Source: Acidobacteriaceae bacterium (GTDB taxonomy: Bacteria > Acidobacteriota > Terriglobia > Terriglobales > Acidobacteriaceae). From it: a stretch of DNA of 64,000 nt. Both the position numbers and the translations under genes were made by a program. The stretch spans positions 62,867 through 126,866 of the forward strand of contig PLBY01000131.1 of the NCBI GenBank assembly GCA_003134655.1, given 5' to 3'. Under the pieces are notes generated by a model. The model made no database searches and was not told the origin of the DNA. It saw only the letters and a list, made by a program, of their open reading frames with translations. Below, one piece after another: positions 18,329-26,734 of this stretch (its first letter is position 1; every line of letters starts with the position of its first letter).

Positions 18329-18537
18329 TGTTCAACCCACAACCTCTCCAACGACGGCTGCAATTAGCGGGAAGTTTTCTGATCCTTGCGCTTCTCATTG
18401 AAGCCCTCACTGTGCTATGGACTCGCCCTGTCGCATTCGTAGTCTTTGTCGGTCTCAGCGGTGTGCTGTTCGCCGGCGGCATAATTCTCTATTTGTATTC
18501 GCTGGTGAGCTTCAAAGGAGCGTCCTCGAAGCAGTAA
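18328..18537 (+). CDS. Small two-helix membrane protein coupled to octaheme gene
   Basis: 69 residues with two hydrophobic helices (about 13-30 and 36-58) and a charged end. The start ATG shares one base with the TAA stop of the octaheme gene (TAATG), a sign of translational coupling, so it is probably a partner or anchor subunit of that cytochrome. No family recognised. Confidence 0.75.
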   Translation: MFNPQPLQRRLQLAGSFLILALLIEALTVLWTRPVAFVVFVGLSGVLFAGGIILYLYSLVSFKGASSKQ

Positions 18538-18599
18538 GAGCACAACAGGTCAGTTGAATCATTGCGACATGGGAGATTAACTTGCGATCCCGAACGTAG

Positions 18600-19004
18600 T
18601 TGAGTGAATCATTGACCTGCCTTCTCAAATTCGTTGCGGTGCTGCTGATGGGTAGTTTGCTAGTAGTTCCAGCTTCAGGGGTCGGGGCTTGCCTGCTGCA
18701 GAGCCTCGCAGCCCGTCACTGTACGCCGCATTGCCCGATGATAATGGACATGCAATCGGGGTCACAGATCGCGGGACAGCCCACGCGATGCGATGGTTTT
18801 TGCTGCCAGATGCCCGCCGCTCCACCGGTCCCAAGAAAGGTTACGTTCACTAGCGAGAATTGGGGACAGGTACAGAGTCCTCACCTTCAATCCGCTGGTG
18901 TGGCTATCCTTCCGCCTGTTGTAGATGACACTACCTTTCCCGAGAGAGCACCTTCCCCGAACAGTTCGTTGCACCAAGCACTGCTCTGCACTTTCGTGAT
19001 TTAG
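18600..19004 (+). CDS. Small secreted Cys/Met/His-containing protein
   Basis: About 134 residues starting with TTG, the first being a hydrophobic signal-like segment (FVAVLLMGSLLVVPASG). The mature part has several Cys, His and Met residues (ARHCTPHCPMIMDMQ, CDGFCCQMP), which fits a periplasmic metal-binding protein. The same plan appears in the 29741-30178 gene next to the multicopper oxidase operon. It lies just upstream of cusC and may be cotranscribed. No ATG start fits; an internal ATG at 18648 would remove half the signal. The function is not known. Confidence 0.5.
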   Translation: MSESLTCLLKFVAVLLMGSLLVVPASGVGACLLQSLAARHCTPHCPMIMDMQSGSQIAGQPTRCDGFCCQMPAAPPVPRKVTFTSENWGQVQSPHLQSAGVAILPPVVDDTTFPERAPSPNSSLHQALLCTFVI

Positions 19005-19077
19005 TCACTCCTACCCGAAGAAATCGATTCGGGGGCGTCGAAAATATCGAGTTTACGACCCAGAGAGAGAGTTGCTC

Positions 19078-20397
19078 ATGACCAAGAAAACAAAAGTACT
19101 AGTTCTGATTGGCTTCGGTTGTCTTGCCATTGGCAATAGCGCCGGGCAGCAACCGCCAATCTCAGTGACCGTCCAGTCACCCTCAACCGCTGTACCGGCC
19201 CAGACCGCCGATCAATTTTCCGTTGGTTTGGACGCACTGGTCGCTGAAGCTTTGCAAAAGAACCCCGGAATTCAAAGCGCGCTGAGGCAAGTGGAAGCTC
19301 TGCGTCACCGCGTGCCACAAGTAAAGACACTGCCGGACCCCCAAGTTTCCGTCGGATGGGCGGGGAACATAGCGCCTTTCAGCGTGCAACACGGCGACCC
19401 CTCCAGCTATCGCGGCGTAGGTGCGAGCCAGGCGCTTCCTTATCCAGGCAAGCTCAAACTTCGCGGCGAAATCGCCGATCGAGAAGCGGAGGCGGCGTGG
19501 TGGAACTATGAAGCGGCCCGGCGCAAGCTGGTTGCCGATGTAAAATCGGCTTACTTCGACTATTTTGCCGCTTCCAAGGCGGTTGAGATCACCAAGAAGA
19601 ACAAAGACCTGCTGCAAAAACTGTCAAGCATTGCCGAGGCGCGGTATCGGGTCGGCAAAGGGGTTCAGCAAGACGTTCTCAGGTCCCAGGTGGAGATATC
19701 GCTTCTGCTACAACGACTGACCGTCTTCGAGCAGCAGCAGGCAACTGGACAAGCCAGGTTGAATACGCTCTTATACCGCGATCCGGAGGCCCCACTACCT
19801 TCGCCCGCCTCGTTCGAGTGCGCTCAGATCGACCACTCGCTCGATGAACTCTACACGTTGGCCCGTGAACAGGACACGGGTCTGCAGCGCGAACAGCGCA
19901 TGATCGAACGCGACCAGTATGCGGTCAATCTGGCCCACAAGGATTATCTGCCTGACTTCGGCGTGAGCTACATGTACCAGCAGCGGCCTGACTTGCCCGA
20001 TATGCACGGGTTTACCTTCACGGCCAACATCCCGATTTATTACCGGACCAAACAGAGAGAAGGTGTGCGCGAAGCAGCAGCGCAACTCGCCAGCTCACAG
20101 CGGAGCAAGGAAAACCAGCAGACGGAACTGTACTTCGCAGTCAAACAACAATACCTGCTCGCGAAATCGTCAGAGCAACTGCTAAAGCTCTACTCGAAGG
20201 CAATTGTGCCCCAGTCCTCGCTTGCCCTGGAGTCTTCGATGGCTTCCTATCAAGTGGGCACGGTGGATTTCCTAACACTACTCACGAACTTCACCGTGGT
20301 ACTGGACTATGAGGTGAGCTACTACCGTGAGCTGGCCAATTACCAAATGGCGCTCGCAAACCTGGAGCCACTGGTGGGGGTGGAGTTGACGAAATGA
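19078..20397 (+). CDS. cusC: TolC-family outer-membrane channel of copper/silver efflux
   Basis: Outer-membrane efflux protein, about 439 residues with signal peptide (to about 24). Two OEP repeats give the long coiled-coil tunnel: DALVAEALQKNPGIQSALRQ begins the first, and the SLDELYTLAREQDTGLQREQR stretch begins the second. Works with the periplasmic adaptor and RND pump encoded immediately downstream. ATG at 19078 chosen with GAGAGAGA upstream; TTG at 19072 is an alternative. Subfamily CusC is inferred from the next two genes. Confidence 0.9.
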   Translation: MTKKTKVLVLIGFGCLAIGNSAGQQPPISVTVQSPSTAVPAQTADQFSVGLDALVAEALQKNPGIQSALRQVEALRHRVPQVKTLPDPQVSVGWAGNIAPFSVQHGDPSSYRGVGASQALPYPGKLKLRGEIADREAEAAWWNYEAARRKLVADVKSAYFDYFAASKAVEITKKNKDLLQKLSSIAEARYRVGKGVQQDVLRSQVEISLLLQRLTVFEQQQATGQARLNTLLYRDPEAPLPSPASFECAQIDHSLDELYTLAREQDTGLQREQRMIERDQYAVNLAHKDYLPDFGVSYMYQQRPDLPDMHGFTFTANIPIYYRTKQREGVREAAAQLASSQRSKENQQTELYFAVKQQYLLAKSSEQLLKLYSKAIVPQSSLALESSMASYQVGTVDFLTLLTNFTVVLDYEVSYYRELANYQMALANLEPLVGVELTK

Positions 20398-20407
20398 ATA
20401 AGGAGAC

Positions 20408-21703
20408 ATGATGACAATGCCCATTCGTAAGAGTCTCGTTCTTTTTGGGGCTGCAATATTTGTCCTGGGAACCGCAACTGGAAGTCTGATCGTTTACCGC
20501 TACCAGAGGCGCCAGTCTGCCTCCCAGCATGTGGAGGCCGCCGTAGCACCCCAACAGCCGAAGGCGCAAACTTCCGCACCGATGGCCGGTATGGAAGGAA
20601 TGAGCACGCCCGCAAACACAGGTTCCGCGGATGCTGTGGCGTCCGCTGCGTCCAAAAACACCATGGTGCCAGGGACGGTGATGTTGAACCCTGCTTCCCA
20701 GCAGTTGATTGGTGTCCGCTATACCGAGGCGCGCCAGGCGGACATGAAGCGTACCCTACGCACAGTCGGCGTTGTGCAGATGGATGACGAAAAGATTTCT
20801 CGTGTCCACGTGAAGATCGCGGGGTGGGTCGAGAAAGTGTACCTCGACTCCGTAGGTAAGTTGATCAAGAAGGGCGAGCCGTTGTTCGCCCTCTATAGTC
20901 CGGACTTGGTGTCAACAGAACAAGAGTATCTCATCGCGCGCAAAGGTCAGGAGTATCTGTCTAAATCGCCATATGCTGAAGTCGTATCGGGGGCTGACTC
21001 TCTTCTTCGCGCTACGCGGGACCGCCTGCAGCTCTGGGGCGTCACAGATGCACAGATTCGCACGCTCGATGACTCAGGAAAGGCCGAACGCACGATGACG
21101 CTTTATTCACCTATCGATGGCTTTGTCATGACTCGTAACGCCTACCCACAGTCGTACGTGACCCCGGAAACCGACCTCTACGATATCGCCGATCTCTCGA
21201 CCATTTGGGTTTACGTGGACATCTACGAATATGAGGCGCCGTACGTCCATATTGGCCAACCTGCCGCGATGCAGTTGAGTTACTTCCCAGGCAAGAACTA
21301 CCGCGGACGTGTGACCTACGTCTATCCCACCTTGGATCCGAAGACGCGCACCATCAAAGTCAGGCTAGAGTTTCCGAACCCCAATTACGGATTGAAACCC
21401 GAGATGTATGCGGACGTCCAACTAACAATCGATTACGGGAGGCAGGTCGTCGTGCCTAGCGAGGCCGTGCTCAATTCAGGAACACGTCAGCTCGTGTTCA
21501 TCGCCAAGCCGGGAGGTTATTTCGAGCCAAGAGAGATTAAAGTCGGAGACCAGTTTGACGGGCAATATGTCGTGCTGGCGGGCCTTAAGCCGCGCGAAAA
21601 GATTGTCGCTTCCGGGAACTTTCTGATCGATTCGGAGAGCAGCCTGGGCGCGGCTCAGCAGGGGATGGCGGGGATGTCCGGAATGTCAGCTGAGAAAAAG
21701 TAG
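20408..21703 (+). CDS. cusB: CusB-type periplasmic adaptor
   Basis: Membrane-fusion protein of HME-RND efflux, about 431 residues. An N-terminal membrane anchor (about 8-28), then a Met-rich metal-binding stretch (MAGMEGMST) and the barrel-sandwich and beta-barrel segments, with VHVKIAGWVEKVYLDSVGK, GEPLFALYSPDLV and DLSTIWVYVDIYEYEAPYV, which are strong CusB blocks. C-terminal Met-rich end (MAGMSGMS). The ATG at 20408 follows GGAG too closely; 20411 or 20417 could be the true start. Lies 10 bases after cusC. Confidence 0.93.
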   Translation: MMTMPIRKSLVLFGAAIFVLGTATGSLIVYRYQRRQSASQHVEAAVAPQQPKAQTSAPMAGMEGMSTPANTGSADAVASAASKNTMVPGTVMLNPASQQLIGVRYTEARQADMKRTLRTVGVVQMDDEKISRVHVKIAGWVEKVYLDSVGKLIKKGEPLFALYSPDLVSTEQEYLIARKGQEYLSKSPYAEVVSGADSLLRATRDRLQLWGVTDAQIRTLDDSGKAERTMTLYSPIDGFVMTRNAYPQSYVTPETDLYDIADLSTIWVYVDIYEYEAPYVHIGQPAAMQLSYFPGKNYRGRVTYVYPTLDPKTRTIKVRLEFPNPNYGLKPEMYADVQLTIDYGRQVVVPSEAVLNSGTRQLVFIAKPGGYFEPREIKVGDQFDGQYVVLAGLKPREKIVASGNFLIDSESSLGAAQQGMAGMSGMSAEKK

Positions 21704-21756
21704 GAAGGTCGAAATGCGAAAGAACAACTGCGATTGCTATTGCTGCGGAGCTTGCC

Positions 21757-24700
21757 ATGATTGAAAAGAGCATTGAATGGAGCTCCAGGAATAAGTTCTT
21801 CATCTTCCTGGGTGTGTTTTTTACGGTGGCCGCTGGTCTATGGGCTGTGAAAAACACTCCGCTCGACGCCATTCCCGACCTGTCAGACATTCAAGTGATC
21901 GTGTTCACAAATTGGCCGGGACGCAGCCCCGATCTCGTTGAAGACCAAGTTACCTACACCATCGTAACGGCCCTTATCTCTGCCCCGCACGTGAAGGTCG
22001 TTCGAGGCTATTCGTTCTTTGGGCTGTCCTTCGTTTACGTGATCTTCGAGGACGGAACGGATCTTTACTGGGCACGATCGAGAGTTGTCGAATACATGCA
22101 GGGTATCCAAGGAAATCTTCCTGCAGGCGTTACGCCCACGCTGGGTCCGGACGCGACCGGGGTTGGCTGGACCTACATGTACGCTCTGGTGGACAAGAGC
22201 GGAAAGTACGATCTTGCTCAACTTCGGACCCTGCAGGATTGGCACGTGCAATATTTGCTAAGAGCGGTACCCGGAGTTTCGGAAGTGGCCAGCGTTGGCG
22301 GGTTCGTCAAGCAGTATCAGGTGGACATCAATCCGAGCACGCTGCTGGCCTACCATCTGCCGATTAACTCGGTTATCGCCGCCATTCGCCGCAGCAATAA
22401 CGACGTTGGGGGAGGCGTGGTGGAATATACGGGCCGGGAATACATGGTCCGGGGTCTAGGCTACCTTCAACAGGTTGAGGATCTTCAAAAGGTCGTGGTG
22501 GGGACCAACGACGGCGGCACTCCCATCTACCTACGCGACATTGCGGACGTCCACCTCGGTCCGGAGATGCGGCGCGGATTCGCTGAACTCAATGGCGAGG
22601 GGCAAGTCGCTGGCGGGGTTGTCATTTCGCGATATGGAGTAAATGCTCTGGGGGTTCTCAATCAAATTAAGCAGAAGGTCGCTGAGATCAACAACGGCGG
22701 GTTACCGAAGGGCGTGCAGATTGTCCCCGTCTACGATCGCTCAGACCTGATCCTGCGTTCGGTATCGACGTTGAAGCAGAAGTTGATCGAGGAGATGATC
22801 ATAGTCAGTTTGGTCTGCCTGCTTTTCCTCTTCCACTTTCGGAGCGCTATGGTCGCCATCGTCACTCTGCTGGTCGCCATCCTCATGATGCTGCTGGCGA
22901 TGTACTTTCTCCACTTGAGCTCAAATATTATGTCGCTCGGCGGGATTGCAATCGCGATCGGAGCAATGGTTGATGGGGCTATTGTAATGATCGAGAACGC
23001 GCACACACGTCTCGAAAAATGGGAGCAGGACGGACGGAAAGGCAACCGGGACTTAGTCATAATAGAGGCTGCGAAGGAAGTCGGTAAGCCCCTCTTCTTC
23101 TCTTTGCTGATCATTGCAGTCTCTTTTATTCCCGTATTTACGCTTGAAGCGCAAGAAGGACGCCTGTTCCGGCCTCTCGCCTACACCAAGACCTTTTCGA
23201 TGGCCTTTGCCGCGCTGCTCTCAGTCACGCTGGTTCCGGTGCTGATGCTGCTCTTCATCCGGGGAAAAATTGCGCCTCAAGCCAAGAACCCGATCAACCG
23301 CTTCCTCATCTGGGCATATAAGCCCTTTGTCCATCTGGCATTGCGGTTCCCGAAAATAGTGTTGCTTTTGGCACTGGCCGCATTGGCCCTGAGTGTCCTT
23401 CCATTCGTTAGGCTAGGCTCCGAGTTCATGCCTCCGCTTTCCGAGGGCAGCCTGCTCTACATGCCCTCGGGGCTTCCAGGGATGTCCATTACCAAAGCTT
23501 TGGAAGTGACTCAGATCGAGGACAAGATAATTAAACAATTTCCCGAAGTCCTCTCAGTGTTCGGGAAAGCGGGACGTGCGAGAACGTCGACCGATCCTGC
23601 TCCTCCGGAGATGGGTGAGGCCACGATAATCTTGAAACCTGAGGAGAGTTGGCCGAAGGGCATGACGTCCGAGAAACTCGTGAATGATTTGGATACCGCA
23701 CTCAAGGTTCCGGGTGTGTCGAACTCCTGGACAATGCCCATCAAGGGCCGAACGGACATGCTCTCCACTGGCATTCGTACTCCAATCGGCATCAAAATTT
23801 TCGGGCCCGATCTCAATATAACCCAGCAGATTGGCAAGCAGATCGAAGATGTTCTTCGCAACATTCCAGGCACTCGCAATGTCTACGCGGAGCGAGTCGT
23901 TAGTGGTTACTACGAGGACTTCAAAGTCGATAGGGACGCCGTGGCGAGATACGGCTTGACCGTTGGAGACGTTGAGGATGTTATCGAGTCTGCCATCGGT
24001 GGCATGAACATCAGCACGACCATCGAGGGGCGAGAGCGTTTCCCAGTCAACGTCCGCTACCTTCGTGACTATCGGAGCGACCCGCAGGCACTCGACCGGG
24101 TATTGGTGGCGACCCCGGGCGGCGCCCAGGTGCCCATAACGCAGCTTGCCAAAATTAGCCTCACCATGGGTCCACCCGTCATCAAGAGTGAGGACGCCCA
24201 ATTGGTGGGCTACGTTTATGTTGATGTGACCGGGGTCGACATCGGGACGTATGTACAACGAGCGATGCAGGTCGTTCAGCAGAAGGTCAATATTCCTGCG
24301 GGCCACCGGCTGGAATGGAGCGGCCAATGGGAATACATGCAGCGCGCGAAAGAAACGCTTAAATATGTCGTTCCCCTCACTCTGCTGATTATTCTGGTTC
24401 TCCTGTACTCAAATTTTAACTCTGTCGCCAAGACATTGATTGTCATGCTGTCGGTTCCATTCGCCCTGATTGGAGGTATCTGGTTCATCTATTTGCTGCA
24501 CTACAACACGAGTGTAGCGGTGTGGGTGGGCTTCATCGCATTGGCGGGCGTGGCGGCAGAGACCGGTGTTGTGATGATCGTCTATCTGGACGAAGTGTAC
24601 GAACGCCGGCTCAAAGAAGGCAAGATGACTACTGCCAAAGATCTGTATGACGCCATCATCGAAGGCGCGGTGATGCGCGTCCGTCCCAAGATGATGACGG

Positions 24701-24915
24701 TCACCGCGATCATGGCAGGTTTGCTGCCCATCATGTGGAGCCACGGAACCGGGGCTGACCTAATGAAACGTATAGCAGCGCCGATGGTCGGCGGCATGGT
24801 GACGTCTACTATCCTTACGCTGATTGTAATTCCCGTCATTTACGAGATGTGGCGCGGCTGGCAGATGCGCCACCAACAAAAGCAGCCAGCTGGCGGCAAT
24901 GGCGCAAAAGGCTAG
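21757..24915 (+). CDS. cusA: CusA-type heavy-metal RND efflux pump
   Basis: Twelve-helix RND pump of 1052 residues, usual for the heavy-metal (HME) branch. First helix about 12-30 followed by AVKNTPLDAIPDLSD, the HME start signature. The transmembrane block from about 340 includes GGIAIAIGAMVDGAIVMIEN, which holds the proton-relay Asp and neighbouring acidic residue. A VAAETGVVMIVYLDE segment near 930 matches the second half. It exports Cu(I)/Ag(I) from periplasm or cytoplasm through CusC, driven by protons. The gene follows cusB with a 53-base gap, so it belongs to the same operon. Zinc/cobalt pumps of the CzcA kind are the alternative, but the Met-rich CusB favours copper/silver. Confidence 0.95.
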   Translation: MIEKSIEWSSRNKFFIFLGVFFTVAAGLWAVKNTPLDAIPDLSDIQVIVFTNWPGRSPDLVEDQVTYTIVTALISAPHVKVVRGYSFFGLSFVYVIFEDGTDLYWARSRVVEYMQGIQGNLPAGVTPTLGPDATGVGWTYMYALVDKSGKYDLAQLRTLQDWHVQYLLRAVPGVSEVASVGGFVKQYQVDINPSTLLAYHLPINSVIAAIRRSNNDVGGGVVEYTGREYMVRGLGYLQQVEDLQKVVVGTNDGGTPIYLRDIADVHLGPEMRRGFAELNGEGQVAGGVVISRYGVNALGVLNQIKQKVAEINNGGLPKGVQIVPVYDRSDLILRSVSTLKQKLIEEMIIVSLVCLLFLFHFRSAMVAIVTLLVAILMMLLAMYFLHLSSNIMSLGGIAIAIGAMVDGAIVMIENAHTRLEKWEQDGRKGNRDLVIIEAAKEVGKPLFFSLLIIAVSFIPVFTLEAQEGRLFRPLAYTKTFSMAFAALLSVTLVPVLMLLFIRGKIAPQAKNPINRFLIWAYKPFVHLALRFPKIVLLLALAALALSVLPFVRLGSEFMPPLSEGSLLYMPSGLPGMSITKALEVTQIEDKIIKQFPEVLSVFGKAGRARTSTDPAPPEMGEATIILKPEESWPKGMTSEKLVNDLDTALKVPGVSNSWTMPIKGRTDMLSTGIRTPIGIKIFGPDLNITQQIGKQIEDVLRNIPGTRNVYAERVVSGYYEDFKVDRDAVARYGLTVGDVEDVIESAIGGMNISTTIEGRERFPVNVRYLRDYRSDPQALDRVLVATPGGAQVPITQLAKISLTMGPPVIKSEDAQLVGYVYVDVTGVDIGTYVQRAMQVVQQKVNIPAGHRLEWSGQWEYMQRAKETLKYVVPLTLLIILVLLYSNFNSVAKTLIVMLSVPFALIGGIWFIYLLHYNTSVAVWVGFIALAGVAAETGVVMIVYLDEVYERRLKEGKMTTAKDLYDAIIEGAVMRVRPKMMTVTAIMAGLLPIMWSHGTGADLMKRIAAPMVGGMVTSTILTLIVIPVIYEMWRGWQMRHQQKQPAGGNGAKG

Positions 24916-25549
24916 CCGCGACACACAAAAGAAGGAGCAAATGCGGAGCTGGGGTAACGTCCTGCGCCGCAGAATATTCCTGCGGGGTTCAGCCGCCTCG
25001 GGCGCTGACGCGGGATTTGGTTTACAGCGAAGCCATCGAGAATTTGGACCCCGACAAAAACCAGCCTCATGGCACGGCTTGTTGGTTTCCCCCAGTCAGC
25101 GACATGGAATTCTCCGCCCGGACGCAGAACGCGCAGAACTTCTCGCATGGCTTCCCGCTTCGAATCTGAGGGCAGGTGATGAAAAAACAAACTTGAGAGA
25201 ACTCGGTCGAACGATTCAGCCCTATACGGCAGGGCCGATGCACGTCCTTGATCCAGTGCACCGCGACACCTGCCTCTTCCAGTTTCGCTCTAGCGAGTCT
25301 CAAGGCTTCCGAATCGGCATCCAACCCGAACACTTCAGCGCCAGGACGAGCCCGCTTTACGAGAACAGCGAGAGTGCCGGTTCCGCAGCCCAAGTCGAGG
25401 ACTCGGTGTCCGTCTTGAATGCTCGCTTGCCGGAGTAACGCTCGCTTGAATTCATCCTCACGAGTAGTAAACCGGACAATGGGATCGTAGAACCGCGTCA
25501 GCCAGCGATATCCCAGTGCAGGAATGTAAGACTTCGACGATGGTTTCAT
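24912..25549 (-). pseudogene. Frameshifted class I SAM methyltransferase
   Basis: Starts at 25549 (MKPSSKSYIPALG) and shows motif I VLDLGCGTGTLAVLV and acidic motif II VFGLDADSEAL. Near 25240 the expected continuation (GRASALPYRAESFDRVLSSL) shifts by one frame, then FFHHLPSDSKREAMREVLRVLRPGGEF and HVADWGKPTSRAMR appear in the frame of 24912-25190. So one base is gained or lost near 25240-25260, and the end after ILDGF is also unlike the family. It is probably inactive. Overlaps the 3' end of cusA by 4 bases. A sequencing error cannot be excluded. Confidence 0.8.
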
Positions 25550-25765
25550 GTATTGCCTACATAACCTTGGGAAACACGGGCGCAAAGCGAGCGAGCCTTG
25601 GATCTGTCACTCCGCTGTCCATGTCGAGTGCAGCCCGGTTTTCCGCCCCCCTCGGGGAACCGGTCTGCTCTCCACTGGGACGCCGACGTGTCTCTGGAAA
25701 GGGACATTTACGTCGTCGTTCAGTGGACATCTTGATCACTTTCCTGGTGCTCACTAAACGCACTT

Positions 25766-26107
25766 TCACTTGTGATCCATTCCCTCCATCCCCTCCATGG
25801 ACGGCTTGGCTTTCTTGGTGCCAAAGTGGACTTCGTTTGCGATGAGCTTGGCGCCCGAAACATCTGCATGAATTACAACCTTGTCGCCAACCTTCAGATC
25901 CTTCAAGGTGGCCGGTGAACCGCTTTTTTCAAACTTGGTCTTGTCACTCACCTCTACGGTTACGGATTTTTGGGCCGTGGTTTCAACCGTAATGGAACTA
26001 TCGGAAATACTCGTGACGGTGCCCATGACATGCTTTTCTTTTCCATGGGCAAGCGCCATTACGGAGAATGCGAGCAACAATGTAGCGACTGCGGCCTGGC
26101 GTTTCAT
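25766..26107 (-). CDS. DUF5666-like secreted protein
   Basis: 113 residues with a signal peptide (about 1-20) and an OB-like DUF5666 domain: GTVTSISDSSITVETT, VEVSDKTKFEKSG and LKDLKVGDKVVIHADV are family blocks. The tail is Met-rich and His-ending (MEGMEGMDHK), suggesting weak copper binding in the periplasm. Last gene of a minus-strand cluster after cytochrome c, TolC and multicopper oxidase genes. Confidence 0.85.
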   Translation of the reverse strand: MKRQAAVATLLLAFSVMALAHGKEKHVMGTVTSISDSSITVETTAQKSVTVEVSDKTKFEKSGSPATLKDLKVGDKVVIHADVSGAKLIANEVHFGTKKAKPSMEGMEGMDHK

Positions 26108-26118
26108 AGTTTCTCCTC

Positions 26119-26730
26119 TCAGTGTTTTTGGCGTGATGGTTTAACTGCATGATTGCTGGGTTGGTCTTCATTTAAGAACTGCTCTTCCTCTTGTTCCTCC
26201 GATCGTTCTGCAGGGCTCTTCGGATTGAACTGTTCCATTTCTTTCATTTCTTGCGTGTTCATCTGAGGCAGGTGGCGGATGAAGAGAACCAGTCTCCAGC
26301 TGTCGTTATCTTTATCCGGGCCGCCCCAAGCGGGCATTCCCGTGAGCCGGATGCCGTTGTGGATGATGTAATACAGCTGTCCATCCGTGAGGCTCTGTGT
26401 TTCGGACTGGCGCATGTCCGGCGCTTTCGGATAAAGGTTCTGTCCGATCTCAGTTTTCCCGCTGCCGTCATTGCCGTGGCATATGGCGCAATGGTCGGCG
26501 AAGTGGGCGCGCGCCTCGCGAAGAACTTCGGTGGTCGGGGCAAACGGGTTCTTCGCTTCCCGTTCCGACGCCGGGATTGATAGCTTGCGTGCCGTCTTTG
26601 CGACATACGCCTCCATCGCCGACGGGTTATCGCGTGCGCTGAAGCCGCGCCGGATCGTCACCCATCCGAACGCGGCGGCTCCCGCGATGCCCGCCACAAC
26701 AATCGATAGGAGAAGAGTACGTTTTCTCAT
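26119..26730 (-). CDS. Mono-heme cytochrome c, membrane-anchored
   Basis: About 203 residues. N-terminal helix (about 5-25) as uncleaved anchor or signal, then a cytochrome c domain with CAICH and a later TGMPAWGG segment giving the Met ligand, typical of cbb3 subunit III-like or Cyc-type c domains. The C-terminal third is charged and Glu-rich (EEQEEEQFLNED) with a His tail. Start at 26730 is fixed by AGGAGAGG upstream and begins 4 bases after the TolC stop. Likely hands electrons to or from the multicopper oxidase encoded in the same operon; inference. Confidence 0.88.
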   Translation of the reverse strand: MRKRTLLLSIVVAGIAGAAAFGWVTIRRGFSARDNPSAMEAYVAKTARKLSIPASEREAKNPFAPTTEVLREARAHFADHCAICHGNDGSGKTEIGQNLYPKAPDMRQSETQSLTDGQLYYIIHNGIRLTGMPAWGGPDKDNDSWRLVLFIRHLPQMNTQEMKEMEQFNPKSPAERSEEQEEEQFLNEDQPSNHAVKPSRQKH

Positions 26731-26734
26731 GCGC

